Source: Hymenobacter sp. YIM 151500-1 (GTDB lineage: Bacteria; Bacteroidota; Bacteroidia; Cytophagales; Hymenobacteraceae). From it: 64,000 nucleotides of DNA. Positions 8,569 through 17,665 of this stretch are shown here, in pieces; the stretch's first letter is position 1; each line of letters starts with the position of its first letter. The notes beneath the pieces were generated by a model. That model saw only the letters and a program-made list of their open reading frames with translations. It ran no database searches and was not told where the DNA came from. The position numbers and the translations under genes are program-made. The DNA lies in contig NZ_CP110139.1 in the NCBI RefSeq assembly GCF_025979885.1, forward strand, positions 2,108,001-2,172,000. Reading direction: 5' to 3'.

Positions 8569-9870
8569 CTACTCGGGGCTGGTGGGCAGCAGGCGCCAGT
8601 GCTGGGCGGCGTTGCCGTTGTCTTCCCACAGCCAGAGGTTGCCGCCCGCGTTGGGGTTGGCGTTTTCCACGTCTAGGCACAGGGCCGGGGCGCAGCGGGG
8701 CTTGAGCTTGTAGAGGCCGTTGCCCACGGCCACCAGGTCCCAGCGCTGGGCTGGGTGGCCGCTCCAGGGCCAGGTGTGCACGTCGGTGCGCAGGGCGTCG
8801 GCCCCGTTCACCACGTCCAGCACCAGGGTGCGGTCCAGCGCCGAGCTGAGCCGGTAGGAGCCGTCGGCCTGGCGCTCCACCCACCATTTCTGCGGGTTCA
8901 GGCCGTTGGCCGTCCAGGTGTGCAGCGGCGTGCCGGGCGTGGTATTGCCCGCGGGCAGGTCCAGGCGCACGCCGGGGCCGCAGGCGGGCGTGAGCGTGTA
9001 GAGGCCGTCGGCCACCGGCGCCGTGCCGGTGCTGGTGGTGCCCACGCCGGGCGGCGGGATGTTCTTGATGTTGGCGGCCGGCGTGATGGTGTGCATGCTA
9101 AAGGAGCGCCAGCTGGCCGTCACGTTCTTGAACTTGCCCATGGCGCAGTCGCCATTGGTGAGGAAGTTGTTCCACTCCGCCGTTTTATCCAGCCAGTAGT
9201 CGGCGCCGCCGCTGGCAATGTAGCGGGCCGTGCTGCGCTGGTCGGGGCCGCTGGGGTTGTCCAGGATCAGGCGCGCCTCAAACGTGGTAAACACGCCCTC
9301 AATGTCGTCGGGGTTGATGTCGGCCCGGCCGCTCTTGGGCCAGAAGTGGTAGTTGTAGCCGCCCCCGGTTTTCACCGACAGCCCCCCGCCGTTGCCGCTC
9401 TCGTCGCGCGGGGCGGCCGGCTGGTTGTTGTCATTGGCAAAGTCTTCCCGGTACTGGGCGCCGCCAAAGTCCGACGTGTTGTAGAGCAGCGTCCAGGCGT
9501 GGGTGCTTTTGAGGCGGATGTAGGCTTTCATGCCGCGGATTTGCACCCGCACGTTGCTGGCCGGGTTGCCCTCCACGGTTTCGTAGATCTGGCCCCACGG
9601 GATGATGGCCCGGAACGCGGTGCCGTTGCTGTGGTAAGGCCGGTTGCCCATGCCGATGCGCGGCCCCTGGGCCCAGTCGTAGCTGCTGGGCACGCCGTGC
9701 GGCTGGGCTTCATGCTGGCCAGTCATGTCGTACACCAGCTCGTCGGCGTTAGCAATGGCCGCGGCCGAGGCTACGGCGGTCAGGGGCTGCACGTCGTGCC
9801 CGTCTTTTTCGCTGCACGCCGACAGCACCACGGTAAGCGCCAGCGTAAGCGCCAGAGGATAGTTTTTCAT
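8569..9870 (-). CDS. Uncharacterised lipoprotein with C-terminal RICIN domain
   Basis: The 433-residue product starts with a lipoprotein signal; the lipobox L-S-A-C puts the lipidated cysteine at residue 19. Residues 35-285 form a module I do not recognise, rich in aromatic and charged residues (W-A-Q-G-P-R-I-G-M-G-N-R-P-Y, Y-N-Y-H-F-W-P-K-S-G). It looks like a beta-sandwich carbohydrate-active or binding domain. Residues 290-430 are a RICIN beta-trefoil with Q-K-W-W, Q-R-W-D and Q-H-W-R repeats, and the protein ends right after it. It is the only complete protein of the cluster with no T9SS domain; lipid anchoring is an alternative route to the cell surface. Position inside the secreted-enzyme run supports a glycan-related job, but no activity can be assigned. 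Confidence 0.82.
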   Translation of the reverse strand: MKNYPLALTLALTVVLSACSEKDGHDVQPLTAVASAAAIANADELVYDMTGQHEAQPHGVPSSYDWAQGPRIGMGNRPYHSNGTAFRAIIPWGQIYETVEGNPASNVRVQIRGMKAYIRLKSTHAWTLLYNTSDFGGAQYREDFANDNNQPAAPRDESGNGGGLSVKTGGGYNYHFWPKSGRADINPDDIEGVFTTFEARLILDNPSGPDQRSTARYIASGGADYWLDKTAEWNNFLTNGDCAMGKFKNVTASWRSFSMHTITPAANIKNIPPPGVGTTSTGTAPVADGLYTLTPACGPGVRLDLPAGNTTPGTPLHTWTANGLNPQKWWVERQADGSYRLSSALDRTLVLDVVNGADALRTDVHTWPWSGHPAQRWDLVAVGNGLYKLKPRCAPALCLDVENANPNAGGNLWLWEDNGNAAQHWRLLPTSPE

Positions 9871-10045
9871 ACGTGTTTTGGAAAGGGTGAAATGCTTGGG
9901 AAAAAGGGTGAAGAAGCGTGTGGTATGAGAAAGGGCTGATCTAGCAGAGGCCAGCGGCGCACCTCAGGGGCCCTGCTCTAAGCGGCCACGCCATGCGCCA
10001 CCACGCAGCCATAGTGCCGTTGGCTGGCCACCGGCCTGAGCCTGC

Positions 10046-12220
10046 TTACTCAACCTGGAGGGTGAACCGGACGGCCTGCCCGTCGAGCCGGGATTGTAGA
10101 TAGTACAGGCCCTTCTGCAAGCTGGCGGGGAGTTCCACTTCCGTTGTGCCGGGCTGCACCTGCACGGGAAACTGCACCACCAGCTGGCCCACCACGTTGT
10201 GCACCTGCACGGCGGATTTTTGCGCCGCTTGGGTAGCCAGCGCGAGCCTGGGCCGCCCAGCCGGGCTTGGGTTAGGATAGGCCGACAAGGCCGGGGTGGC
10301 ACTGCGCGACGCTGGGGCCACTGCCGTCACCGGGTTGGGGCTGGCCAGCTCCTGCTTGGCGCCCTGGCTCACGGGCTGCCCGGCCGGCCAGCCCAGGGCA
10401 GCGGCCACCGCAGCGGGCAGCGCCTGGCCGGCGCCCACGGCCACCGAGCCGGGCCGCAGGCGGTAGTCGCGCTGCGCCGCCGCGGTGAAGAGCGAAGTCA
10501 GCGGTTGGTTGTCGACGCCGCGGCCGTAGTTTTCCAGGCCGGCAGTGGCAGCGCGGAACTCACTCAGCGCTGCGTATTTTTTGTGCGTGGGCGCATCGCA
10601 GCCGGTGGGGTTCCAGTCGAGCAGCTGGGGCGCCACGCTGGCTTGGCTGCGCCAGTACAGGTTGTAGTCCAGCGCCTGCATCATCGACTGCGCTTCGCAG
10701 GGCGTCTGCCCCACCGCTACTGCGTGGGCGGCGGCATCGGCCAGGATGTTGTTTTTGAAGACGATTTCCCGGGTTTCAAAGTCGATGCCGCGCGCGGTTT
10801 CGGCGGCCCGCTTGTCTAAGTCGCTGTTGTCGTTGCGGCGGGGCGTGTCTTTTACCCGAAAGTTGGTGGCGTTGCCGATCAGCGTATTGTTGTACACCTG
10901 CACCCCGGACGACCCGCTGATGTAAATGCCGGCGGAATTGCCCTGCACCACGTTGCCCGCAATGATGGCGCCCCGGCAGGCCTCGAAGAAGATACCCGTC
11001 GATTTGTTGCTGCGCACCAGGTTGTGCACCACCGTGGCCTTTTCCACGGCCACGTCCAGCCACAGGCCCGTGGCGTAGTTCGTGTCGAACAGGTTGCCTT
11101 TCACCGTCACCTCATCCAGCTCAGTAATTTTTAGGCCGGCCGCCGCGTGGTAGGTGGCAAAGCCTTCCACGTTGTTGTAGCTGAAGACATTGCCCTCAAT
11201 CAGCGTATGCTCGTTGGGCTCGGCCCCGAACGAGGCGCCCAGGCGCCCGTTGTAGCTGAAGGTGTTGCCACGCAGCGTGGTAGTGGTGCTGCCCGGCCCG
11301 CCATGAAACCCGATGATGGCGTTCCACGCGCACGAGTTGTTCTCCAGCGTCACGGCGGGCACGAAGCTTACTACGGCCGTGCCGGCGTAGTCCCGGAAGC
11401 CCAGCCCCCGGATCAGGCTGCCATCGGCGGCGTCTTTAGCCGAGCTGGGAAAGGTAATGGCGCGCTCATACGCACTTGCTTCCAGCACTTTGCCCGCCGG
11501 GTTTTCGGCCAGGTAGATGCGCTTGGCCGCGTAGTCGAAATAGAATTCTCCGGGGCCGAGCGTGCTTTTGCGCAGTACCTGCTTGAGCCCTATTCCGTTG
11601 GCAAATACCATTTCCTTGTTGGCGGCCACGGCCGTTTCTGCGGTGGCTTTCCCCCGCGAATCGGTTTTCCCGCCGGGCAGGTACCGGACGATGCACTTCG
11701 GGCAGTCGAGCGTGTCGTTGGCGAAAACGGTAGTCCACGGAGCGTACCACTGCGCCCCGCTTTTCACCCAGCCGCTTACCACCTGGCTGCCCTTTATCCA
11801 CACTTTTTCGTTGGGAGCGGGCTGTAGGGTGAGTTTTCTGCGAATGGAGATTCCGCCCTCCCGGTAAGTACCCCCTTTCAGCACGATGGTGGCCCCATCC
11901 GGTGCCGTAGCCACGGCCTGGGCTACCGTGGCCCAGGCCGTGGCCCAGCTCTTGCCGTCCTGCGTGTTGTTGCCGCCGGGCTTCACGAAGCGCGCCGTAC
12001 CATTGGTCGGCACCGGGTAGGCGGTGGCTTTGATGTCCACGGTGCCGTCGCCGCGGGGCTGGTTGGTAAAGCCGTCGTCTTCTTCGGCATCCTGCTGGGC
12101 CTGGGCTGGCAACGATGCTCCCAGCAAGAGCGCCAGCCACAACAGCAGCGGGGCAGGCAGGCGTTTGGGAAAGGCCCACAGAATCTGAGGCGAAGCTTCG
12201 TCACAATGCAGGTTGCGCAT
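10046..12220 (-). CDS. Secreted right-handed parallel beta-helix protein with T9SS domain
   Basis: I place the start at the ATG at 12220 (724 residues) because a signal peptide begins shortly after it (core L-L-L-W-L-A-L-L-L-G, cleaved near A-Q-A-Q). An upstream start at 12355 would add 45 residues with no signal character. After a D-G-K-S-W-A-T-A-W-A-T-V region (DUF1565-like, about 65-110), residues up to about 560 show repeated N-x-F/V-x-x-N rungs (for example I-E-G-N-V-F-S-Y-N-N), typical of pectate-lyase-like parallel beta-helices. Such proteins include polysaccharide lyases, GH28-type hydrolases and epimerases; I cannot pick one. A T9SS sorting domain occupies the last 75 residues. There is no RICIN module. 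It sits 153 bp downstream of the gene at 12374-14275. Confidence 0.87.
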   Translation of the reverse strand: MRNLHCDEASPQILWAFPKRLPAPLLLWLALLLGASLPAQAQQDAEEDDGFTNQPRGDGTVDIKATAYPVPTNGTARFVKPGGNNTQDGKSWATAWATVAQAVATAPDGATIVLKGGTYREGGISIRRKLTLQPAPNEKVWIKGSQVVSGWVKSGAQWYAPWTTVFANDTLDCPKCIVRYLPGGKTDSRGKATAETAVAANKEMVFANGIGLKQVLRKSTLGPGEFYFDYAAKRIYLAENPAGKVLEASAYERAITFPSSAKDAADGSLIRGLGFRDYAGTAVVSFVPAVTLENNSCAWNAIIGFHGGPGSTTTTLRGNTFSYNGRLGASFGAEPNEHTLIEGNVFSYNNVEGFATYHAAAGLKITELDEVTVKGNLFDTNYATGLWLDVAVEKATVVHNLVRSNKSTGIFFEACRGAIIAGNVVQGNSAGIYISGSSGVQVYNNTLIGNATNFRVKDTPRRNDNSDLDKRAAETARGIDFETREIVFKNNILADAAAHAVAVGQTPCEAQSMMQALDYNLYWRSQASVAPQLLDWNPTGCDAPTHKKYAALSEFRAATAGLENYGRGVDNQPLTSLFTAAAQRDYRLRPGSVAVGAGQALPAAVAAALGWPAGQPVSQGAKQELASPNPVTAVAPASRSATPALSAYPNPSPAGRPRLALATQAAQKSAVQVHNVVGQLVVQFPVQVQPGTTEVELPASLQKGLYYLQSRLDGQAVRFTLQVE

Positions 12221-12373
12221 AAGAATCGGTGTCAGAATGAGAGGGTGGTGAAACAGTTTCTGCCCGTTGGGTTGATACCAGTCACTCGGCTCCGGTGCGG
12301 CAGCAGTGGAGCCTGCGGGCGGAAAAGAACTGCGCGCAAAAAGCGCCCGAGCCATCAGTGTTGACCGGGTTGG

Positions 12374-14275
12374 TCAGTGCTGCACGAGTACGCGCTGGGG
12401 CCGCCCGCTCGGGCCGCCCTGAGCATCGGCCGAGCGCACATCGAGCAGGTAAGTGCCGGCCGGCAGGGTGCGCACGTCGAGTGTGGCCTGCTGGGAGCCC
12501 GCCGCCGCGGCGTGGTGGCGCTGGTGGCGCACGACGCGGCCCAGTCCATCGGTTAGCGTTAGCTCGGCGGCGCCGGCCTGAGCTGCTCGGTAGCGCACGG
12601 TGAGCTGCGCGCGCGCGGGGTTGGGGTACACCGCTAGCTCGGGGCTGAGCACAGTGCTGGCTCCAGCGCTCAGCGCCGGCCGGGCGCTGGACACTTTTTC
12701 CAGCTTCCACTGCTGGTTGGTGCCACCCCAGTAGTCCCACTGGTGCACCAGCACCTTGTCGGCGGTGGCACTGGAGCCGCCGTTCACGTCGAGGCACTTG
12801 CCCGAGGCCTTGCTGGTGAGCTTGTAGTAGCCGTCACTGGTGGGCTCAATCTTCCACTTCTGCGGGTCCAGGCCGTTGGCTTCGTACTGCCACACCGTCA
12901 CGCCGTTGTCGAGCTTGCCGCCGTCCACGTCCAGGCGCTTGGTGGTGCCTTCGTGGGTGAGCGTGTAGTAGCCGTCGCCGGTGCTGGCTATCACCCAGCG
13001 CTGGGCCGAGGAGGTGTTGGCCGTGTACTGCCAGACCCGCGCTTTGTCGGCGTTGGAGTTACCGTCCACGTCCAGGCGCTTGCCCGAGTGGCGCGCCGTG
13101 AGCGTGTAGGTGCCTGCAAACCCGGTTGTGGGCGGCGGCGAAGAGGGGCAGGTGCCGCCGCTGCCGGCCGGGCCAAAGTCGCAGGCCATGGCCGCGCGGC
13201 GGTTGGTTTCGTCGGTGGTGGGCCCACCCCCCATGGTGGTGGGCGCGTTGTTTTTGACCACGTGCAGGTTGGTCATCACCGCGGCCATGTCGTTCACCCA
13301 GTCCCACGAGGCTTGGTTGCAGTCGGCGCGCCGGCCGCCGCTCACCGTCGACTGCTCGTTCCACTTCACGTTCCACTGGTTCCACACCTGGGCGCGCACG
13401 TTGCCGTCGGGGCCGTCTTCGGTTTCGAGTATATAGTTGTCCCACGCCGAGTCATCCACCAGATAGGCCCCGTAGTTTTGCAGGGCCCGGGCAATAATGC
13501 GCGCCGGCTCGGTTTTCAGGGAGCCAATGTTGAAATCCGGCTTGAGGGCCAGCAGGGCGCCCATTTGCATCTCGGGGTTGGTGCCGCCGTAGCCGGAGGC
13601 CGCATAGGCGTCGGCGGCGTGGGCCGGCCACCGGTAGCCGGGCTTGCCGTCGGGCTCGGAGGCGCGGTAGTAGGCGTACTGGCCGCAGTCCACCAGGATT
13701 TTCAGCGCGTGGCGGATTTCGCTGCCCGGCCGCAGCTCGCCTACCCGGATGGTGCCGCCCAGAGCCGACAAGTGCGAGGCGCCGTGCCCACCCGAAAACA
13801 GGCCGTCGCCGGTTACGTCCTCCACGTTCGAGGGCCACATCGCCGTCCACTGGCCGATATCCGTGCAATACTGCATGGGCAGCGCCTCCACAACGTGCGT
13901 GTTGTCGGTGAATACGGCGAAGATGTTGTTGTGCGTGGGATGGGTGTAGGTGTAGTCGGCCGGAATGGGCGCCGAAAACGCCACCGGGTTGCCGGCGGCC
14001 CGCTCGCAGCGGTTGGTCCAGTACCGGTCGTTGTCGCGCACCAGCTTGTACACGTTGCGGCGCGGGGCCGTGGGCCGGGCAATGATGTGGATGTCGTCGT
14101 CGCCGAAGCCCCAGTCCGTAGCGGCCTTGATACCGGCCGGCGTATACTGGGCGCTGGTGTGCAGGGGCATGTTCCACACCGAGGTGCGGGCGTAGGGCCA
14201 CTTCAGGGGGTCGCGCTGGGCCTGCGCCGAAAACATAGCCAGACATCCTGCCAGGGCGAGCAGAGGTTTTTTCAT
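12374..14275 (-). CDS. Secreted protein of unknown catalytic module with RICIN and T9SS domains
   Basis: The start at 14275 gives 633 residues with a clean signal peptide (MKKPLLALAGCLAMFSAQAQ). A start at 14350 would add 25 residues with no signal character. Residues 22-385 form a module I cannot name. It has an S-V-W-N-M-P motif near the start, a central G-G-H-G-A-S-H-L-S-A-L-G-G patch and several paired acidic residues, which look like an active site but are unproven. Similar S-x-W-N-x-P proteins are known to me only as secreted hypothetical proteins. RICIN covers about 387-528 and is nearly identical in DNA to that of the gene at the window start. A T9SS domain closes the protein (about 555-633). 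The gene is 126 bp downstream of the propeller gene, separated by a GC-rich hairpin. Confidence 0.85.
   Translation of the reverse strand: MKKPLLALAGCLAMFSAQAQRDPLKWPYARTSVWNMPLHTSAQYTPAGIKAATDWGFGDDDIHIIARPTAPRRNVYKLVRDNDRYWTNRCERAAGNPVAFSAPIPADYTYTHPTHNNIFAVFTDNTHVVEALPMQYCTDIGQWTAMWPSNVEDVTGDGLFSGGHGASHLSALGGTIRVGELRPGSEIRHALKILVDCGQYAYYRASEPDGKPGYRWPAHAADAYAASGYGGTNPEMQMGALLALKPDFNIGSLKTEPARIIARALQNYGAYLVDDSAWDNYILETEDGPDGNVRAQVWNQWNVKWNEQSTVSGGRRADCNQASWDWVNDMAAVMTNLHVVKNNAPTTMGGGPTTDETNRRAAMACDFGPAGSGGTCPSSPPPTTGFAGTYTLTARHSGKRLDVDGNSNADKARVWQYTANTSSAQRWVIASTGDGYYTLTHEGTTKRLDVDGGKLDNGVTVWQYEANGLDPQKWKIEPTSDGYYKLTSKASGKCLDVNGGSSATADKVLVHQWDYWGGTNQQWKLEKVSSARPALSAGASTVLSPELAVYPNPARAQLTVRYRAAQAGAAELTLTDGLGRVVRHQRHHAAAAGSQQATLDVRTLPAGTYLLDVRSADAQGGPSGRPQRVLVQH
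12771..13114 (-). repeat. RICIN-domain DNA near-identical to 1-344
   Basis: This is the partner of the segment at 1-344: collinear, with no indels and mainly isolated substitutions. Identity drops outside the lectin module, which indicates recent domain-level duplication or gene conversion inside the cluster. Confidence 0.85.
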
Positions 14276-14352
14276 GGAGTTGGAAGGAATGAGCAGGGAG
14301 TTGTGGAAAGTACCGCGGCAAGCAGCCGCGGCGTGGCACCGGTAACCCAATC

Positions 14353-14393
14353 GGGCCCGGCGGCCGGTGCACGGTGCGCCGGCCGCCGGGCCC
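14353..14393 (-). terminator. GC-rich hairpin after the propeller gene
   Basis: A perfect 15-bp GC-only stem (14353-14367 with 14379-14393) lies directly after the stop of the gene ending at 14402 and before the next start at 14275. There is no clear U-tract. It may partly terminate or stabilise the upstream message. Confidence 0.5.
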
Positions 14394-14401
14394 AGTCGGG
14401 C

Positions 14402-17400
14402 TTACTCTACCCGGAAGGTAAAGCGCTGGGCTTTGCCGTCGAGCATAGCGTGCACATAGTAGGTGCCCGGCGCCAAGGTGGGCGGCAGACGGAAATCGGT
14501 CTGGCCGGCCTTCGTGGGCACGGAGAACAGGCCCACCAGCTGCCCGCGCCCGTCGCGCACGTGCACCGTGGCCGTCTGGGCCTGCCGGGCCGCTAGGCGC
14601 AGCGTAGCCCGTCCGTCCGGGCTCGGGTTAGGGTAGGCACTGAGCGTCGGGCTTTCTGCGGGCAGCGACAGGCTGCTGGCAGCGGCCGGCGAAGCAGAAG
14701 TAGCCGCTGCCGTTCGGGCGGCTGCGCTGCTGGCACTGCCTTCGGCCAGGCTGAAGCGGAAGCGCTGGGCGGCGTTGCTCAGGTCTTCCCACAGGTGCAT
14801 CTTGGTGCCGTCGGCCGAGCCCATACCGGCTACGTCCAGCACCTTACCGGCCGAGGAAAGCGGCGCCAGCTTGAAGTAGCCATTGCCGGCGTCGGTGAGC
14901 GTCCATTTCTGGGCGTTGCTGTTGTTCCAGTCGTAGAGCTGTACGGCGGTGCCGTTGGCCGTGCCTGAGCTTCTCACGTCGAGTACCTTGTTGCCGTTGA
15001 GCTTGGCGCTGAGCCGGTAGGAGCCGTCGGGTTGTTTCTGCACGGTCCACTTCTGGGCGTTGTCGCCGTTGGCGGTGTAAATCTGGAGCTGCGTGCCGTT
15101 GGCGGTGTTGCCGCTGGGCACGTCGAGGCGGGCGTTGGGCGCGCACTCCGGGGCCAGGGTGTAGGTGCCGTCGGGCACGGTTTCCACCGGCGTCAGGCGG
15201 AAGCGCTGGGCGGCGTTGCCCACATCGTCCCAGAGCTGCATCTGCGTGCCGTTGGCCGAGCCCATGCCCGCTACGTCCAGGGCCTTGCCGGCCGACGACT
15301 TGGGCACGAGCTTGAAGTAGCCGTTGCCCACGTCGTAGAGCTGCCACTTCTGGGCGTTGCTGTTGTTCCAGTCGTAGAGCTGCACCAGCGTGCCGTTGGC
15401 CGTGCCCGAGCTTTTCACGTCGAGCACCTTGCCCGCGTTAAGCTTGGAAGTCAGGCGGTAGGAGCCGTCGGATTGCTGGGTTAGCACCCATTTCTGGGCG
15501 TTGCCGCCGTTGTCGGCGTAAATCTGGACCTTGGTGCCATTGGCCGTGTTGCTGCCGCTTACGTCCAAGCGCGCATTGGGGGCGCACTCCGGCGTGAGCG
15601 TATAGGTGCCGTTGGGCACGTTGGCCAGCGTGCCGGCCGGGGGGTTACTGGGCGTGGGGTTGGTGGGCGTGGTGCCGGGCGTCCAGCGGTAGAGCAGCAC
15701 TTTCTGGAACCAGTCTTCTTCCACAAAAATCAGGTACTGGCCGTTGGCCCGCTTGCGCACCGTAATGGCGTGCGGAATATCCACCTGCGCAATGCCCGAC
15801 TCCGAGGGCCGGAGCATGCTGCCGATGTACACCCCATCGGTTTTGCGGTACACCATCACCTCCATCTGCTTGCCCGAAATGACGAACACGTAGTCGCCTT
15901 CCACGTTCATGGCCTTGGGGAAGATGATGTTGTCGCCGCCCAGGGTGCGGTCCGAAGGCAGCACGGTTTGCCAGGCGGGGGTGCGGTTGCCGGTGCTCCA
16001 GTTGTTATAGCGGGCCAGCACCTTGCCCATTTCGCCGCCGCCGTTCTCGTAGGGCTGGGCGCTGGTGAAGCCATTCACGTACATCACGTCGGCCGCCACG
16101 TCGTATTCCAGCCGCTCAATGTCGTTGCGGTTGGCCGTGTTGAACGGCGCCGGCACGTCCGACACCCGCACGGCAGCGCCGTACTGGGGGTTGCCGTTGC
16201 TGTCGAAGCCGTTGAGCGGGGTGCGGAAAATGCCGTCTTCGCCGCCTTCCCAGATGGTACCGTCCCGGTCGGGCCACTGGGCCCAGCCGCCGGTGGCCCG
16301 GTTGTGGGTGTAGCACGGAATGGCCGTTTCGCCCTCATTGGCGGGGTCGAAGCGGTACATGGTCAGCGGCTGGTTGTGCATGCCGTTGAGGTACATGTAC
16401 AGCTTGCCATTAAGCCGCCGCATGATGGTGCCGGCCACATTGTGGCCGAACTGCTCGTAGTTGTTGCGCGGGTCGTTGGGGTACTTGAACGGGTTCATCG
16501 TGAAGCCCTTGTAGGTCCACTCCTTGCCGCCGCCGTTCTGGCTGTAGTCCATCGTGAAGTGCTCGTGTTTGGTGTACACGTCCACCCCGTCGGAAGCCGG
16601 GTCGGCGTCGGCGTTGTCCACGAAGTGCAGGCAGTGCAGCGCCCAGTTGCGGCTGCCCGTGGCGCTGTAGCTTTCCAGCTCGGTGCCGGCGTCTTGGCGC
16701 TGGCCGTACATGCTCACGTAGGTGTTGCCGGCGGCGTCGGCGCCCACGCCCGTGAGGTGGTGAAAGCGCTGGGGCCCCACCAGGCCCGGCGTGGGGCCGG
16801 CGTACACGCCGCCCTTCACCCCGAAGCTGGCCGCCGCCGCGGGGCTGCCCGTAATGCCCGTGTACACCTTGATGTTCTGGTCGGGGCCGTTGTCGGCCAC
16901 CAGCAGGCGCCCGTCCTTGTCGATGGCAATGTCGGCGATGATGCTGCCGCTGGGCAAGGTCACCTGCTGGCTTTGCAGGGCGCCCGTGGTGGAGTAGCGC
17001 AGCACTTTGCGGGTGCTGGGCTGGGCCACCCACAGGTAGCCGGCCCCGTCGATGGCCATGCGGCCGGGGTCGGTCAGGCTCCACTCGCGCAGCAAGGCGT
17101 GGCTGTCGGTGTTGAACACCTTGATTTTACCGTTGGCATGGTCGCTGGCAAACAGCTCGGTGCCCACAGTGGCCAGGCCGCGCAGGGGCGAGGTGCTGAT
17201 GTTGAACACCTCGTCGCCGCTGCGCCGCCGGTCGCTGCGGGTGTAGCGCCGGAAGCCCGAGGGGCCCACGCCCTCGAAGGCGTCGCCGGTGCTGGTCGTA
17301 ATCCACACGTAGGTGTCGTTGCCGGTCACGGCCCCGCCGTCGGCGTGGTGGAAATCGTCCTGGAGCTTGCCCTGGGTGAGGCCGTTTTTGTAGACGCCCG

Positions 17401-17665
17401 CGGTTTTGTGCGCCTCGTCCCAGCGGCCTATCGTGTACACCGTGCCGTCGGAGGCCGCCCAGATGTCGAAAATCTGCAGCTGCACCCACTTCACGTTGTC
17501 GGCATCAGCCGCGTCGAAGCCGCCGGCAATCTTGGTCATCGAGCCCGTGCCGCCAAACGAGTTGCCCAGCCAGGACGTGGTGTACTGCAGGGTCTGGGCC
17601 CGGCCCGGCCCAGCCAGCACAACCACCAGAAAAGTAGCCAGCCAGTGTTTAATCCAGTGTTTCAT
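14402..17665 (-). CDS. Large secreted beta-propeller protein with two RICIN domains and T9SS domain
   Basis: The start at 17665 gives 1087 residues with a signal peptide (MKHWIKHWLATFLVVVLAG, cleaved near A-Q). An upstream start at 18004 would bury this signal. Residues 25-670 resemble NHL/SMP-30-like propellers: repeated blades such as G-A-G-Y-L-W-V-A and D-G-R-L-L-V-A-D-N-G-P. A proline/threonine linker follows (about 655-675). Two RICIN trefoils, about 681-822 and 828-969, are close copies of each other with a repeat length of 147 residues. A T9SS sorting domain covers about 1008-1087. Propellers of this kind bind ligands or act as lactonases or lyases; no catalytic residues can be assigned. 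It is the first gene of the minus-strand run, so its promoter should lie in the gene-free DNA above 17665. Confidence 0.87.
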   Translation of the reverse strand: MKHWIKHWLATFLVVVLAGPGRAQTLQYTTSWLGNSFGGTGSMTKIAGGFDAADADNVKWVQLQIFDIWAASDGTVYTIGRWDEAHKTAGVYKNGLTQGKLQDDFHHADGGAVTGNDTYVWITTSTGDAFEGVGPSGFRRYTRSDRRRSGDEVFNISTSPLRGLATVGTELFASDHANGKIKVFNTDSHALLREWSLTDPGRMAIDGAGYLWVAQPSTRKVLRYSTTGALQSQQVTLPSGSIIADIAIDKDGRLLVADNGPDQNIKVYTGITGSPAAAASFGVKGGVYAGPTPGLVGPQRFHHLTGVGADAAGNTYVSMYGQRQDAGTELESYSATGSRNWALHCLHFVDNADADPASDGVDVYTKHEHFTMDYSQNGGGKEWTYKGFTMNPFKYPNDPRNNYEQFGHNVAGTIMRRLNGKLYMYLNGMHNQPLTMYRFDPANEGETAIPCYTHNRATGGWAQWPDRDGTIWEGGEDGIFRTPLNGFDSNGNPQYGAAVRVSDVPAPFNTANRNDIERLEYDVAADVMYVNGFTSAQPYENGGGEMGKVLARYNNWSTGNRTPAWQTVLPSDRTLGGDNIIFPKAMNVEGDYVFVISGKQMEVMVYRKTDGVYIGSMLRPSESGIAQVDIPHAITVRKRANGQYLIFVEEDWFQKVLLYRWTPGTTPTNPTPSNPPAGTLANVPNGTYTLTPECAPNARLDVSGSNTANGTKVQIYADNGGNAQKWVLTQQSDGSYRLTSKLNAGKVLDVKSSGTANGTLVQLYDWNNSNAQKWQLYDVGNGYFKLVPKSSAGKALDVAGMGSANGTQMQLWDDVGNAAQRFRLTPVETVPDGTYTLAPECAPNARLDVPSGNTANGTQLQIYTANGDNAQKWTVQKQPDGSYRLSAKLNGNKVLDVRSSGTANGTAVQLYDWNNSNAQKWTLTDAGNGYFKLAPLSSAGKVLDVAGMGSADGTKMHLWEDLSNAAQRFRFSLAEGSASSAAARTAAATSASPAAASSLSLPAESPTLSAYPNPSPDGRATLRLAARQAQTATVHVRDGRGQLVGLFSVPTKAGQTDFRLPPTLAPGTYYVHAMLDGKAQRFTFRVE
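14757..15621 (-). repeat. Tandem duplication of a RICIN domain (period 441 bp)
   Basis: DNA at 14757-15180 matches 15198-15621 at a constant offset of 441 bp (147 codons), encoding two consecutive RICIN domains of one protein. Shared stretches such as N-N-S-N-A-Q-K-W are identical. This is an in-gene tandem duplication. Confidence 0.8.

Noticed and set aside
12743..14596. Plus-strand frame of 617 codons
   Set aside because: It runs antisense through the signal peptide, RICIN and unknown module of a well-supported gene and has shadow-like composition.
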